Positions 17,873 through 26,757 of a stretch of DNA of 64,000 bases are shown one piece after another. Position numbers and translations under genes: made by a program. The notes beneath the pieces are model-generated. The model searched no databases, was not told the origin of the DNA, and saw only the letters and a program-made list of their open reading frames with translations. Origin of the DNA: Acidobacteriota bacterium (GTDB taxonomy: Bacteria > Acidobacteriota > Blastocatellia > Pyrinomonadales > Pyrinomonadaceae); contig JAIVJV010000008.1 in assembly GCA_020199835.1 (NCBI GenBank), forward strand, positions 62,001 through 126,000, in the 5' to 3' direction. The first letter of the stretch is position 1. Each line of letters begins with the position of its first letter.

Positions 17873-19060
17873 ATGCCCGAAGAGAACGCACTGCGAGTCG
17901 AAATTTACAAGGATCAGGACTTCTACGTTCCTGCGTTCATCATCAAGGTGCAGAACGAGGAGCTGAAGCGAGTCGTCATGAACGACATCCTGAATGTCAC
18001 CTACACCGATAGTCTGTCAAATGTCGACTCGTTTGACATGACGGTAAACAACTGGGACGCGGGGGCTAAGTATCTCGATCAGACTGCGTTCAAGTACAGC
18101 GATACAAACACCTTCAATCCGTGGAAGGATGTTGAGGTACAGATGGGTTACTACCGAAACGGAAAGAGTGAGTTACGCACGATGTTGATCGGAGAGATCA
18201 CCACGCTGACGCCGAACTTTCCGCAAAGCGGCGCATCTACGCTGAACGTGCGTGGACTCAATCTGTTTCATCGCTTCAGAACGAAGCAGGAAACCAAACC
18301 CTTCTTCAATAAAAAAGATTCGGACATTGCGAAGGAGATCGTCGAGAGCATCGCGACTGAAATTCGCAAGAAGTCTCCCAAGCTGAAACTGAAACTCGAC
18401 GACGAAGACTACGCGAACAACATCAAGACGGAAGAGAAGATTCCCTATGTCTTGATGAACAATCAGTTTCCGATCGCGTTTTTGATGGAGCGAGCGAGAG
18501 ACCTCGGCTACGAGCTGACGATGGAAGAAGCATCACAGGCAGGAAATCGCGAAGTCATCTTTCATTACCGGCCCACCAGCAATGTAAAGCGAAAGACCTA
18601 CATTCTCGATTGGGGTGTTTCGCTGATGAGTTTTCAACCGACTCTCCAGTGTGCGAACCAGGTCGCGGAGCTGACCGTGCGTGGTTGGAACCCGCAAACC
18701 AAAAAGCCGATAAAGGTCACCGTCAAACGCAATGAAATTAAGGGGATCGTCACACCATCGGATCTTAACGTCACTGAGCCGGACCTGACCAAGAAACTGG
18801 AGATCGTTATCGATCGACCGATTCAGAACGAAGCGGAAGCGAAACTCCTGGCAACAAACCGCTTGCGACAGATCGGCGAAGTGCTGGTGGAGGCAAAAGG
18901 GAAAACAGTCGGCGTACCTGATTTACGAGCCGGTTCCAAAGTCGAGATCAGGGGTCTCGGCGACCGCTTTTCGGGAACGTACCTGGTCACCGGGACCACG
19001 CATTCGATTGGCGACGGCGGTTACACGACGGACTTCACGGGGAGAATGGAGAAGCTATGA
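17873..19060 (+). CDS. Baseplate hub protein (gp27/late-control D-like)
   Basis: 395 residues. NDILNVTYTDSLSNVDSFDMTVNNWD, a long beta-rich centre and the end GSKVEIRGLGDRFSGTYLVTGTTHSIGDGGYTTDFTGRM match the phage late control D / VgrG N-terminal hub family. It forms the trimeric hub under the spike. In Pvc8-type proteins hub and spike are fused; here they are separate genes overlapping by 4 bases (ATGA), a split arrangement also seen in other eCIS lineages. Confidence 0.9.
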   Translation: MPEENALRVEIYKDQDFYVPAFIIKVQNEELKRVVMNDILNVTYTDSLSNVDSFDMTVNNWDAGAKYLDQTAFKYSDTNTFNPWKDVEVQMGYYRNGKSELRTMLIGEITTLTPNFPQSGASTLNVRGLNLFHRFRTKQETKPFFNKKDSDIAKEIVESIATEIRKKSPKLKLKLDDEDYANNIKTEEKIPYVLMNNQFPIAFLMERARDLGYELTMEEASQAGNREVIFHYRPTSNVKRKTYILDWGVSLMSFQPTLQCANQVAELTVRGWNPQTKKPIKVTVKRNEIKGIVTPSDLNVTEPDLTKKLEIVIDRPIQNEAEAKLLATNRLRQIGEVLVEAKGKTVGVPDLRAGSKVEIRGLGDRFSGTYLVTGTTHSIGDGGYTTDFTGRMEKL

Positions 19061-19557
19061 GTGTCATACAGGGAATCGTTACCGGCACCGTAACGAAACT
19101 TAACGAACAAAAACCCGGCGAAATTAAAGTGAGATTCAACGCTCACGAAGAGACTCACGAGACGGATTGGATCCGCATCGCGACCACTATGGGAGGAAAG
19201 AACCGCGGGACGTTCTTCATGCCCGAAATCGGAGATGAAGTCGTTGTGGGATTCGAGCGCGGTGACGTGCGATTTCCGTATGTGCTCGGTTTTCTCTGGA
19301 ATGGACCAGACACGCCGCCGGCGAATCACGTGCGCCTGCGCCGGATTCAATCCGTGAACGGTCACAGCATCAGTTTTATCGACTCAACGCCGGACGCCGG
19401 CAGCAAAGGCGCGCTGGTTATTGAAGACGCACACGGGAACGTAATCACGATGTCCAACGGAAAGATAACCATCAAGAGCAAAGGGCTGCTCGAATTGCAG
19501 GGCAAAGTGGTCCGGATAAACGGGAGAGTTGTTTCACCAACTCCGAATCCGATTTGA
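19057..19557 (+). CDS. Central spike protein (gp5/gpV-like)
   Basis: 166 residues with an OB-fold start (IQGIVTGTVTKLNEQKPGEIKVRF, WIRIATTMGGKNRGTFFMPEIGDEVVVGFERGDVRFPYVLGFLWNG) and a beta-helix-like C-terminus (GNVITMSNGKITIKSKGLLELQGKVVRINGRVVSP). This is the family of phage baseplate assembly protein V and VgrG spikes that pierces the target membrane. It is translationally coupled to the hub gene. Confidence 0.92.
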   Translation: MSVIQGIVTGTVTKLNEQKPGEIKVRFNAHEETHETDWIRIATTMGGKNRGTFFMPEIGDEVVVGFERGDVRFPYVLGFLWNGPDTPPANHVRLRRIQSVNGHSISFIDSTPDAGSKGALVIEDAHGNVITMSNGKITIKSKGLLELQGKVVRINGRVVSPTPNPI

Positions 19558-19570
19558 GCAGGACGCTGGT

Positions 19571-20347
19571 ATGCCGAATATCGACATCGAACTCTCCGCC
19601 GATTTAAAGAAGCTGTTTGAGCTTCCTCCGTGCGAGGATCTCAAGCTTCCGTCACCATCGCCTCTCAAGATCACACTGCCCACCGGCGGATCGATAAATG
19701 CGCTTACGGATATCTCTAAAGGCATACCCAACGACTGTTCGATGATCTTCAATCTGATGCTCCAGATTGCTCCCTTCATGGCGGCGACTGAATGTTTGTT
19801 CAAACTGCTGGCGCTGATCGCGCCGCTTATCGACGTCGTGAAGGCTTTAGGACCACCACCCGATCCGTTCAAGCTGGGCGAGGCAATTCCGAAGTTTCTC
19901 AAGGCCGCGGCCGATCTTGCGCCTTGCTTGTTAGTGGTAACGGGCGCGCCATTGATTCCCTTCCTCCGAGATCTGCTGTGTCTGATCATCAAGGCGCTGA
20001 ACTGCTTCGTCGATCAGTTGGAGTCGATACTCGGCGTGATGAGCGGTCTGACGCTCGACCTTAGCAACGCAATCTCATCAGGCAACACGGAATTGCAGCG
20101 AACGCTGGAGTGCGCGCAGGAGAATGCCGCGACCGCGGCCGAGCATCTGACGAAATCAATCGAACCTATCGGAGTGATTCTGAAAATGGCGGGTCCATTG
20201 ATGGGCCTCGCCGGCGTTCCCGCTATCGAACTACCCGCAATCGGGAGCCAAACGGATGTCGAATCATTGGAAGAAACAGTCAAGACCATGAAACAAGTCA
20301 TCGGCACGCTTCAGATCGCCGTAGATGCGATAGGAGGTTGTGGATGA
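19571..20347 (+). CDS. Hydrophobic baseplate-region protein of unknown function
   Basis: 258 residues from the ATG at 19571, chosen for the AGGA about 8 bases upstream. After a Pro/Leu-rich start (ELPPCEDLKLPSPSPLKITLPTGG) come several hydrophobic helices (MIFNLMLQIAPFMAATECLFKLLALIAPLIDVV, LAPCLLVVTGAPLIPFLRDLLCLIIKALNCFV) and a helical tail with six or more Cys in all. It lies between spike and gp25, and the overlap with gp25 (ATGA) makes it part of the baseplate block. It could be a tube-lumen or tape-measure-like component or a membrane-inserting tip. No family is recognised. Confidence 0.6.
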   Translation: MPNIDIELSADLKKLFELPPCEDLKLPSPSPLKITLPTGGSINALTDISKGIPNDCSMIFNLMLQIAPFMAATECLFKLLALIAPLIDVVKALGPPPDPFKLGEAIPKFLKAAADLAPCLLVVTGAPLIPFLRDLLCLIIKALNCFVDQLESILGVMSGLTLDLSNAISSGNTELQRTLECAQENAATAAEHLTKSIEPIGVILKMAGPLMGLAGVPAIELPAIGSQTDVESLEETVKTMKQVIGTLQIAVDAIGGCG

Positions 20348-20808
20348 CAAGACAGGATTTCATCGGCAAAGGCTGGCGTTTTCCGATCAAGGTTAACGCG
20401 CGCGGCCGTCTCGAATGGTCGGATGGTCCAAGCCGGATTCAGGACTCAATCTGGATCATCATCAAGACCGCGCTCGGTGAAAGATTGATGCGCCCGACAT
20501 TCGGCGCGGGTGTTGATGATTTTGTTTTTGAGTCGAACAGCGAAATCAATCGCGCGCAGTTGTCGGCAGCGATTAAGGACGCGCTGTTGCAGTGGGAACC
20601 GAGGATTGAACTGGACGACGTGCGAGTGACCAGTGGCTGGCAAGCGAAAGACCGGCGACTCGAAGATCTCGATTCCGTGTCGGCCGTCCGAGATCGATCT
20701 ACTGCGTTGGATAGCCAGGTTGTTGTGACCATTGAATATCGCCTGCGCACGACCAACGAGATATTCAACGTCGTGTTTCCGTTTTATCTGGAAGAAGGGG
20801 TTGGCTAA
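20344..20808 (+). CDS. Baseplate wedge protein gp25-like (Pvc9)
   Basis: 154 residues from an ATG overlapping the previous stop. GKGWRFPIKVNARGRLEWSDG, IQDSIWIIIKTALGERLMRPTFGAGVDDFVFE and ALLQWEPRIELDDVRV are the conserved gp25 (GPW) core, a lysozyme-like wedge fold that nucleates sheath assembly. The reading frame also continues upstream of this start, but that part lies inside the previous gene. One base overlaps the gp6/J gene. Confidence 0.93.
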   Translation: MTRQDFIGKGWRFPIKVNARGRLEWSDGPSRIQDSIWIIIKTALGERLMRPTFGAGVDDFVFESNSEINRAQLSAAIKDALLQWEPRIELDDVRVTSGWQAKDRRLEDLDSVSAVRDRSTALDSQVVVTIEYRLRTTNEIFNVVFPFYLEEGVG

Positions 20809-22874
20809 TGGCGCTGCCCGATATAAAGCTTGACGATCGCACCTTCGAACAGTTAGTCGCGGAGGCGAAGCGGCGTATCCCGGGCTACACACCGGAATGG
20901 ACGGATCTGAATGATAGCGATCCGGGTGTGACGCTGGTCCAACTCTTTGCCTGGCTGTCGGAGATGATCATCTGGCGCTTGAACCGCGTTCCGGAAAAGA
21001 ACTTCGTCAAGTTTCTCGAGCTCATCGGCATCGAACAGGAGGCGCCCTCAGCCGCTCGGGCAGAACTGACGTTCAAGCTCACGGCAAAGAACCTCGCTGA
21101 TGCTGTCATTATTCCGCAGGGAACGCGCGTAGCACTGGCTGAACAGGTCGATGGCAAACCCGTAATCTTTGAAACGGACGACAACTTCTTCGCCGTCAGC
21201 GCGGAACTTACGCACGTGCAGAGTTTTGACGGAGCTCGCTACGAGATCGTGACGGAAGCCTTTCGCGTTCCCGGAAAGTTCTTCTTCCCGTTCAGCCCAC
21301 AACCGCAACGTAACGCCGCGCTTTATCTCGGGTTTGATGAAAGCTTTCCCGCGAACGCTCCCGTGACCCTGACGTTTCACGCCTTTACCGCAGATCTGAT
21401 CGAACAAGGAAAGGGGATCAAGATTGAATTTCCATCCAGCACGACGGACGACGCCAGCAATCGCAACCAGGGAACACCCACCGCTGAAACACCTCCGGCG
21501 ATAGCAGTTTGGGAGTATTGGGCCGGCGACAGCGCCAAGTGGCGACCCGTACCGGGAGTTCGCGACAACACCGCAACGCTCACGAAGACAGGCACCGTCG
21601 TGTTTGATCCACTCTCAGGTTTCGTAAGCACGAAGATCGGTCTGTTACGCAAAGACGATGACCCGCCGCGTTTCTGGCTCCGCTTACGCATCGATCAAAT
21701 TCTCGGACGTGGTTTTGAAATCGTGCCGCGAATCGAAGACGTTGTACTCAATACGATCAGCGCCACCAACGCGGTGACGATCACAGACGAACTTCTCGGC
21801 GCCAGTCGAGGTACGCCGAATCAAAGATTCCAACTTGCGAATACTCCCGTTTTGCTCGATCGATTCGACTTACAGGTCGATGAAGGAGAAGGTTTTCAGT
21901 CGTGGCAGATGGTGCGCGACTTTGCGGCTTCCAAGCGGGACGATCGCCACTTCACTTTATCGCCGGCGACCGGCGAACTGAGGTTTGGAGACGGCAACCA
22001 GGGAAAGATTCCAGGCAGAGTAACCGACAGCTCAGATCCGGAAACTGATCTGCCCAACATCAAGGCGGCGAATTACCGGTGGGGCGGCGGAGCGGGAGGA
22101 AACGCCGGCGCCGGCAAGATCACTTCGCTCGAATCTTCAGTTCCGTTTGTTGAAAGCGTAACCAATCTTCGTCCGGCGATCGGCGGCCAGGATCAGGAAA
22201 CGGTGGACCACGCGAAATTGCGCGCGCCGGAATCAATCCGTTCGCGCTCGCGTGCCGTCACCGGCGAAGATTTTGAGTTCCTGGCGAGGCAGACACCGGG
22301 TGCGCGCATACGTCGCGCGCGAGCACTGCCGCTGCGGCATCCGGAACTTGAACCGATTCGTCCCTCTTCGAAGTCGTCCGCAGCTACGCTCATTCCCGTA
22401 CCGGGCGTGATCACTGTCCTCGTCGTACCTGAAGTACTCAAAGAGGATCTTAAACCCGTTCCGTCCGCCGACACCTTGAAGCTTGTCGGCGAATGGCTGA
22501 ACCAACACCGACTGATCACGACCGAGCTGTACGTTGCGGCTCCCAAGTACAAGGAGATCGAGATTGAAGCGCGAGTGATTGCGAAGCCGACGGCAAATAG
22601 CGGTCAGGTCGCTGAAGCACTACAGAAAATGTTGCTTACTTACTTCCACCCGTTAACAGGTGGCGCCGGAACGGGTTGGGAATTCGGCGGCACTGTTTAC
22701 TTTTCAGAGATCTACCGGCGCATCCTCGACACGGAAGGAGTAGCGCGTCTCGAGGCGGGCGCAGTCAGCACCTACGTTGACGGGCAACGTCAGCCGTCGT
22801 GTTCGGATGTGCTGCTGAGTTCGGACGAGCTCGTGTTCTCGAGGAAACACAAGATCATCGTTACTTACGCATGA
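20808..22874 (+). CDS. Baseplate protein J / gp6-like
   Basis: 688 residues. LDDRTFEQLVAEAKRRIPGYTPEWTDLNDSDPGVTLVQLFAWLSEMIIWRLNRVPEKNF is the family's N-terminus. Later come YRWGGGAGGNAGAGKITSLESSVPFVESVTNLRPAIGGQDQETVDHAKLRAPESIRSRSRAVTGEDFEFLARQTPG and a C-terminal wing (YFHPLTGGAGTGWEFGGTVYFSEIYR). It forms the baseplate wedge ring. The stop overlaps the next start. Confidence 0.94.
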   Translation: MALPDIKLDDRTFEQLVAEAKRRIPGYTPEWTDLNDSDPGVTLVQLFAWLSEMIIWRLNRVPEKNFVKFLELIGIEQEAPSAARAELTFKLTAKNLADAVIIPQGTRVALAEQVDGKPVIFETDDNFFAVSAELTHVQSFDGARYEIVTEAFRVPGKFFFPFSPQPQRNAALYLGFDESFPANAPVTLTFHAFTADLIEQGKGIKIEFPSSTTDDASNRNQGTPTAETPPAIAVWEYWAGDSAKWRPVPGVRDNTATLTKTGTVVFDPLSGFVSTKIGLLRKDDDPPRFWLRLRIDQILGRGFEIVPRIEDVVLNTISATNAVTITDELLGASRGTPNQRFQLANTPVLLDRFDLQVDEGEGFQSWQMVRDFAASKRDDRHFTLSPATGELRFGDGNQGKIPGRVTDSSDPETDLPNIKAANYRWGGGAGGNAGAGKITSLESSVPFVESVTNLRPAIGGQDQETVDHAKLRAPESIRSRSRAVTGEDFEFLARQTPGARIRRARALPLRHPELEPIRPSSKSSAATLIPVPGVITVLVVPEVLKEDLKPVPSADTLKLVGEWLNQHRLITTELYVAAPKYKEIEIEARVIAKPTANSGQVAEALQKMLLTYFHPLTGGAGTGWEFGGTVYFSEIYRRILDTEGVARLEAGAVSTYVDGQRQPSCSDVLLSSDELVFSRKHKIIVTYA

Positions 22875-25252
22875 CAAACGAAACCGCACAATACTTGATC
22901 CTGGACCAGGTGTACGGGTGGAAAGAAGATGCCCGCGACAGGCCCGGGTACGGTTTGGCCACGACCGCTGACGGTCATCGTCAGCTTTTTCCGCTTCCCG
23001 GTCGTTCGTCGCTGTTGCTCGATAGTAAGCGCCAGGAAAACACGTTCGTATCGCCGAGCGGGTTGGCAGCGGATTCCAAAGGCCGGATCGCGGCCGTGGA
23101 TGCCGGAACCAATCAGCTCATCCGGATCGATCCCAAACGCAAAGAACTCCAGGTGATCACGGGAATCGGTGCAGAAGGAACCGGGGCCAGAAACTTCTCA
23201 GCGCCGCAAGGGGTCGCTCTTTCAGAGTCGGGGGCAATCGTCATCGCGGATACCGGTAACCACCGCGTTCAGATCTTTTCGAGCGGTTATAACCTGCTGC
23301 AAACGTGGGGTCGCGTTGGTGCAGACGGCAATCCTCTTCCGGGCGCTGAGGATAAAGAATTCGATCGTCCGTGGTCCGTCAGCGTAGACACCTGCGGTAA
23401 CGTTTACGTAGTTGATCGTGGAAACGCACGAGTACAGAAGATCTCGTTACGCGGCAAGTGGCTCAGTGACATTGGCCGGCCATGCCTCGCCGATCCGACA
23501 CGTCTCGCACTCGGGCCCGATGGATTGATCGCCATAGTGGATCCCGGTCAGCAGGCAGTCGTATTGGTATCGCCTCGCCGGATCTCGCCGCGCACGATCT
23601 CGGTTAAGGACCCGCGCAGTGCCGCGTTTGATAAAAACGGAACTCTTTACGTCGGTGACGCGACTAGTCTCATCGGTGTGTATACGCGAGTCTCCGCTGA
23701 CACAGACACGTACGAGCTAATCGGCCAGGGTTCGGCAAACGTTGACGGCGAGATCATCGACCTTGTGTGTGTTTCTGAACCCGCTTCTTACCTCGTCGCC
23801 ATGATCAAGGAATCGTTCAACGGATTACGTCAGAGACTTTGGCGTATAGAACCGGTCGGCACCTTCCAGCACGAAGGTAGTCTGGTGACAAGTGTCCTCG
23901 ACAGCGGGTTGGAGAAGTGTCAGTGGCATCGAATTCTAATGGATGCGGTTTTGCCCACGAAAGAGTCGGGGAACTCTGCGAACCTGGGCGCCGGCAGCGT
24001 GGAAATCGAGAGTTATACCTCTGAACGCAACAACATTGATCTTGCGGCGCCGGAAACAAGCTGGCAAAGATGCGTGCTGACAGGGGACGACAACCCTGAT
24101 TGCCTGGTCCAGAGTGGTCCGGGCCGTTATCTGTGGTTACGTGTGACATTGCGGTCAAACGGAATCGCCTCTCCGGTAATTAAAGGCATCAAGGTGTTCT
24201 ACCCGCGCATCAGTTATCTGCAATACCTGCCCGCGGTTTATCAGGAAGATACTGACAGCCGAATTTTTCTCGATCGGTTCCTCTCGATCTTCCAGACGGA
24301 GTTCGACAACTTCGATCGCCAGATCGATAACCTCTGGCAGCTATTCGATCCCGCATCAGTCAGCGAAAAGCACTTTGACTGGCTCGCATCATGGCTGGGG
24401 CTGTTCTTCCAGCCTGACTCGTTGATTGATCAGCGCTGTCGTTTCGAATGCGTTACTGAAGAGCCTTGCCAACCGCCGCCGGAATGTCCTCCGGAAACAG
24501 ACGATGCGAGGAGCGACACCACGAGTCCGCTGATGGAGTGGACCATTGAAAGAAAACGCGAGTTGCTGGAGAAGGCCTTTGACAGTTATCGCATGCGGGG
24601 AACAGTCAAAGGACTCGAGACCGCAATTCGGGACCACACCGGAGCTCACTTCGCCACGATTCTCGAGCACTTCAGACTCCGGCGCTCGCCTGTGCTCTCC
24701 GTCATCGCGAAAAAAGCAGAGGATGATCCCTGCGTTCCGCCACAGCCGCCACAAAAGGGTTTATGCGGAGAGACTTTAGAGGACTACACGGTTAGTTTGC
24801 CGCTGGACGGAACAGTACGTTTATGGAGCCGGGCCTTCTATAAACGATTGCAGCTCAACTCGTTTTCCCAAATCGGGTTTTTCCGGTTCCTGGGAACTCC
24901 AGAACCGGCTCTTGAACCGTTGGATTGGGGCGCGCACCGTTTCACAGTGTTCTTCCCGGCGAGTCCTTATTCTGTAAAAACGACGATGGAGAAAGTGCAG
25001 CAAGTGGTTGAGCGAGAAAAGCCCGCTCACACACAGGCTGAACTCTGTCCCGTGTTGCCGCGATTACGAGTAGGCGTGCAAGCCACAGTCGGCGCGGATG
25101 CAGTCGTCGGCGGTATCAGTCACCTCGTGCTGAATTCGCTTTCGACTTTGAACTACGACGCAATTCTTTCCTGCTCTCGAGAGGAAAACCGGCTAAGGGC
25201 GAGCGGGACTTCGCTTCACCCGCGAACGGGAATTTCCACAGTGCTCTCGTGA
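22871..25252 (+). CDS. NHL beta-propeller fused to phage tail protein I (Pvc12-like)
   Basis: 793 residues from the ATG at 22871, which overlaps the J-protein stop; an earlier frame start lies inside that gene. Residues ~50-330 are NHL-type propeller repeats (SPSGLAADSKGRIAAVDAGTNQLIRID, APQGVALSESGAIVIADTGNHRVQIF, RPWSVSVDTCGNVYVVDRGNARVQKI). From ~450 the tail-protein-I domain follows (YLPAVYQEDTDSRIFLDRFLSIFQTEFDNFDRQIDNLWQLF, HFDWLASWLGLFF, MRGTVKGLETAIRDHTG). It links the baseplate to fibres or the outer rim, and the propeller may mediate binding. Confidence 0.9.
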   Translation: MTNETAQYLILDQVYGWKEDARDRPGYGLATTADGHRQLFPLPGRSSLLLDSKRQENTFVSPSGLAADSKGRIAAVDAGTNQLIRIDPKRKELQVITGIGAEGTGARNFSAPQGVALSESGAIVIADTGNHRVQIFSSGYNLLQTWGRVGADGNPLPGAEDKEFDRPWSVSVDTCGNVYVVDRGNARVQKISLRGKWLSDIGRPCLADPTRLALGPDGLIAIVDPGQQAVVLVSPRRISPRTISVKDPRSAAFDKNGTLYVGDATSLIGVYTRVSADTDTYELIGQGSANVDGEIIDLVCVSEPASYLVAMIKESFNGLRQRLWRIEPVGTFQHEGSLVTSVLDSGLEKCQWHRILMDAVLPTKESGNSANLGAGSVEIESYTSERNNIDLAAPETSWQRCVLTGDDNPDCLVQSGPGRYLWLRVTLRSNGIASPVIKGIKVFYPRISYLQYLPAVYQEDTDSRIFLDRFLSIFQTEFDNFDRQIDNLWQLFDPASVSEKHFDWLASWLGLFFQPDSLIDQRCRFECVTEEPCQPPPECPPETDDARSDTTSPLMEWTIERKRELLEKAFDSYRMRGTVKGLETAIRDHTGAHFATILEHFRLRRSPVLSVIAKKAEDDPCVPPQPPQKGLCGETLEDYTVSLPLDGTVRLWSRAFYKRLQLNSFSQIGFFRFLGTPEPALEPLDWGAHRFTVFFPASPYSVKTTMEKVQQVVEREKPAHTQAELCPVLPRLRVGVQATVGADAVVGGISHLVLNSLSTLNYDAILSCSREENRLRASGTSLHPRTGISTVLS

Positions 25253-25260
25253 AGGAGTAA

Positions 25261-26694
25261 ATGATGAAGACGACAACTAAAAAATATGTACAGACCGAAC
25301 AGATGGCGCAGGAATGCAAACCGATTCCCTGCGACATCCCGGAGTTCTGCCGTAACAACTACTTCACGGGCAAGCTGCTGACCGAGCGAGATCTAACCGC
25401 TGAACAACGTTATCTGACCGACAAGCTGCGTCTACACCACGTCGCGCTTCATGGTTGGGGTGTGATTTGCGGACTCAAAGTGAGATCTCATCCACACTGT
25501 CCGGATCGCAGAGCGATCGTCGAACCTGGTTTGGCAGTTGACTCATGCGGCAGGTTCATCCGCGTGCTGACGGAAATCGAGGTCGAACTTCCGAAAACGA
25601 CAGCTCGACCCACGGACTATAAGGATCGTTACGGAGAGGAAGAACGCGAATACCAGCGTTCGCGTGGTGGTTACGAAGCGCCATCCGACGGAGCAGAAAA
25701 GCAACGAGACTACGGCACACCACAACAGGAACGCGACTACGGGACACCACAGGGTGGATCTTTTTATCCGCCGTACGAGCAGTCGGAGCAACCGGGTTAC
25801 GGCGGCTATCACCACAATCCCGAGCCGACCGTCAATCTATATTTCTGCCTTGCCTATGCGGAATCGGAACGGGAGTTGACGCCTGCTCCCTTCGATGAAT
25901 GCGCCTGCGGCGAAAGCGGCCAGAAAGCGAATCGTATTTGCGAGATCTCGAAGGTGATCGTCGAAACCGACGAGCCCGAAGGTTGGGACGAACTGCCTGA
26001 CCGTCACCACTGCGAAGAAGATGATTGTCTCAAACTCCTGGACGCGCTGATCGACCCCTGTCCGCTACCCGCAAAACTGAAATGTGTCCCGCTGGCGATT
26101 GTCAACGATTTCGTCGTCGGCGACGCGTTAACAGAAGACAAGATAGACAACTCGATACGAGTCACACTGCGCAGCACACAGTATCTCGAACAGATCATTT
26201 GCTGTCTCGCCAAGAAGATAACGACTCAGAATTTAACCAGAATTGTCGATGTTTCGTGGGATCACCAGGGTGAGTACAACTGCCGTGATTTCATGGGCGA
26301 GTTCATCGGCGAGGACAAAGGATTCCAGATCGTTTTTGAGGGCCCCGTAACCGGCATTACTCCGCGCACGTTTCAGGCCATCGCCGTACGCTATGTCGAT
26401 CCTTCCGGCGCCGGACTGATGGAAGTTGTTCCAGCCATCGTCAGACAAAGTATCGACCGTACGAAAGCACGGCTTCAGATCGATCCGCGCTACGCGCAAC
26501 GGCGGCTCGATCACACCCGGTTCGATCTCTACATCAAGCTCCGCGCCGGCCACATTCTCGACGACAACGGATTGGCAGTTGATGGTGACTTGCTCGCACG
26601 TCCTGATGCCGACGGCAAATACAGTGTTCCGATACATACCGGCGATGGCGTCCCAGGCGGCGTGTTCGAGAGTTGGATCAAGGTTAGTCCATAA
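25261..26694 (+). CDS. eCIS-associated HGWGV-motif protein 1
   Basis: 477 residues. Cys-rich start (ECKPIPCDIPEFC), then the block shared with the next two genes: NYFTGKLLTERDLTAEQRYLTDKLRLHHVALHGWGVICGLKV, then AIVEPGLAVDSCGRFIRV. A low-complexity Tyr/Gly/Gln stretch with two near-copies of RDYGTPQ lies near residues 140-185, followed by Cys pairs (ECACGESGQ, HHCEEDDC) and a beta-rich C-terminus. Proteins with this N-terminal block occur in other eCIS loci after tail protein I. A baseplate-periphery or fibre-socket role is a guess from position. Strong ribosome-binding site (AAGGAG). Confidence 0.75.
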   Translation: MMKTTTKKYVQTEQMAQECKPIPCDIPEFCRNNYFTGKLLTERDLTAEQRYLTDKLRLHHVALHGWGVICGLKVRSHPHCPDRRAIVEPGLAVDSCGRFIRVLTEIEVELPKTTARPTDYKDRYGEEEREYQRSRGGYEAPSDGAEKQRDYGTPQQERDYGTPQGGSFYPPYEQSEQPGYGGYHHNPEPTVNLYFCLAYAESERELTPAPFDECACGESGQKANRICEISKVIVETDEPEGWDELPDRHHCEEDDCLKLLDALIDPCPLPAKLKCVPLAIVNDFVVGDALTEDKIDNSIRVTLRSTQYLEQIICCLAKKITTQNLTRIVDVSWDHQGEYNCRDFMGEFIGEDKGFQIVFEGPVTGITPRTFQAIAVRYVDPSGAGLMEVVPAIVRQSIDRTKARLQIDPRYAQRRLDHTRFDLYIKLRAGHILDDNGLAVDGDLLARPDADGKYSVPIHTGDGVPGGVFESWIKVSP

Positions 26695-26757
26695 GTCCGG
26701 AAATTTTGGGGAGTGAAACCGGCGGAGCAGATGAACGCAAGTTGATTGGAGGCTATC

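Noticed and set aside
19529..19570. Earlier in-frame start for the hydrophobic baseplate protein
   Set aside because: It would lie inside the spike gene's last codons; ATG 19571 has an AGGA at suitable distance.
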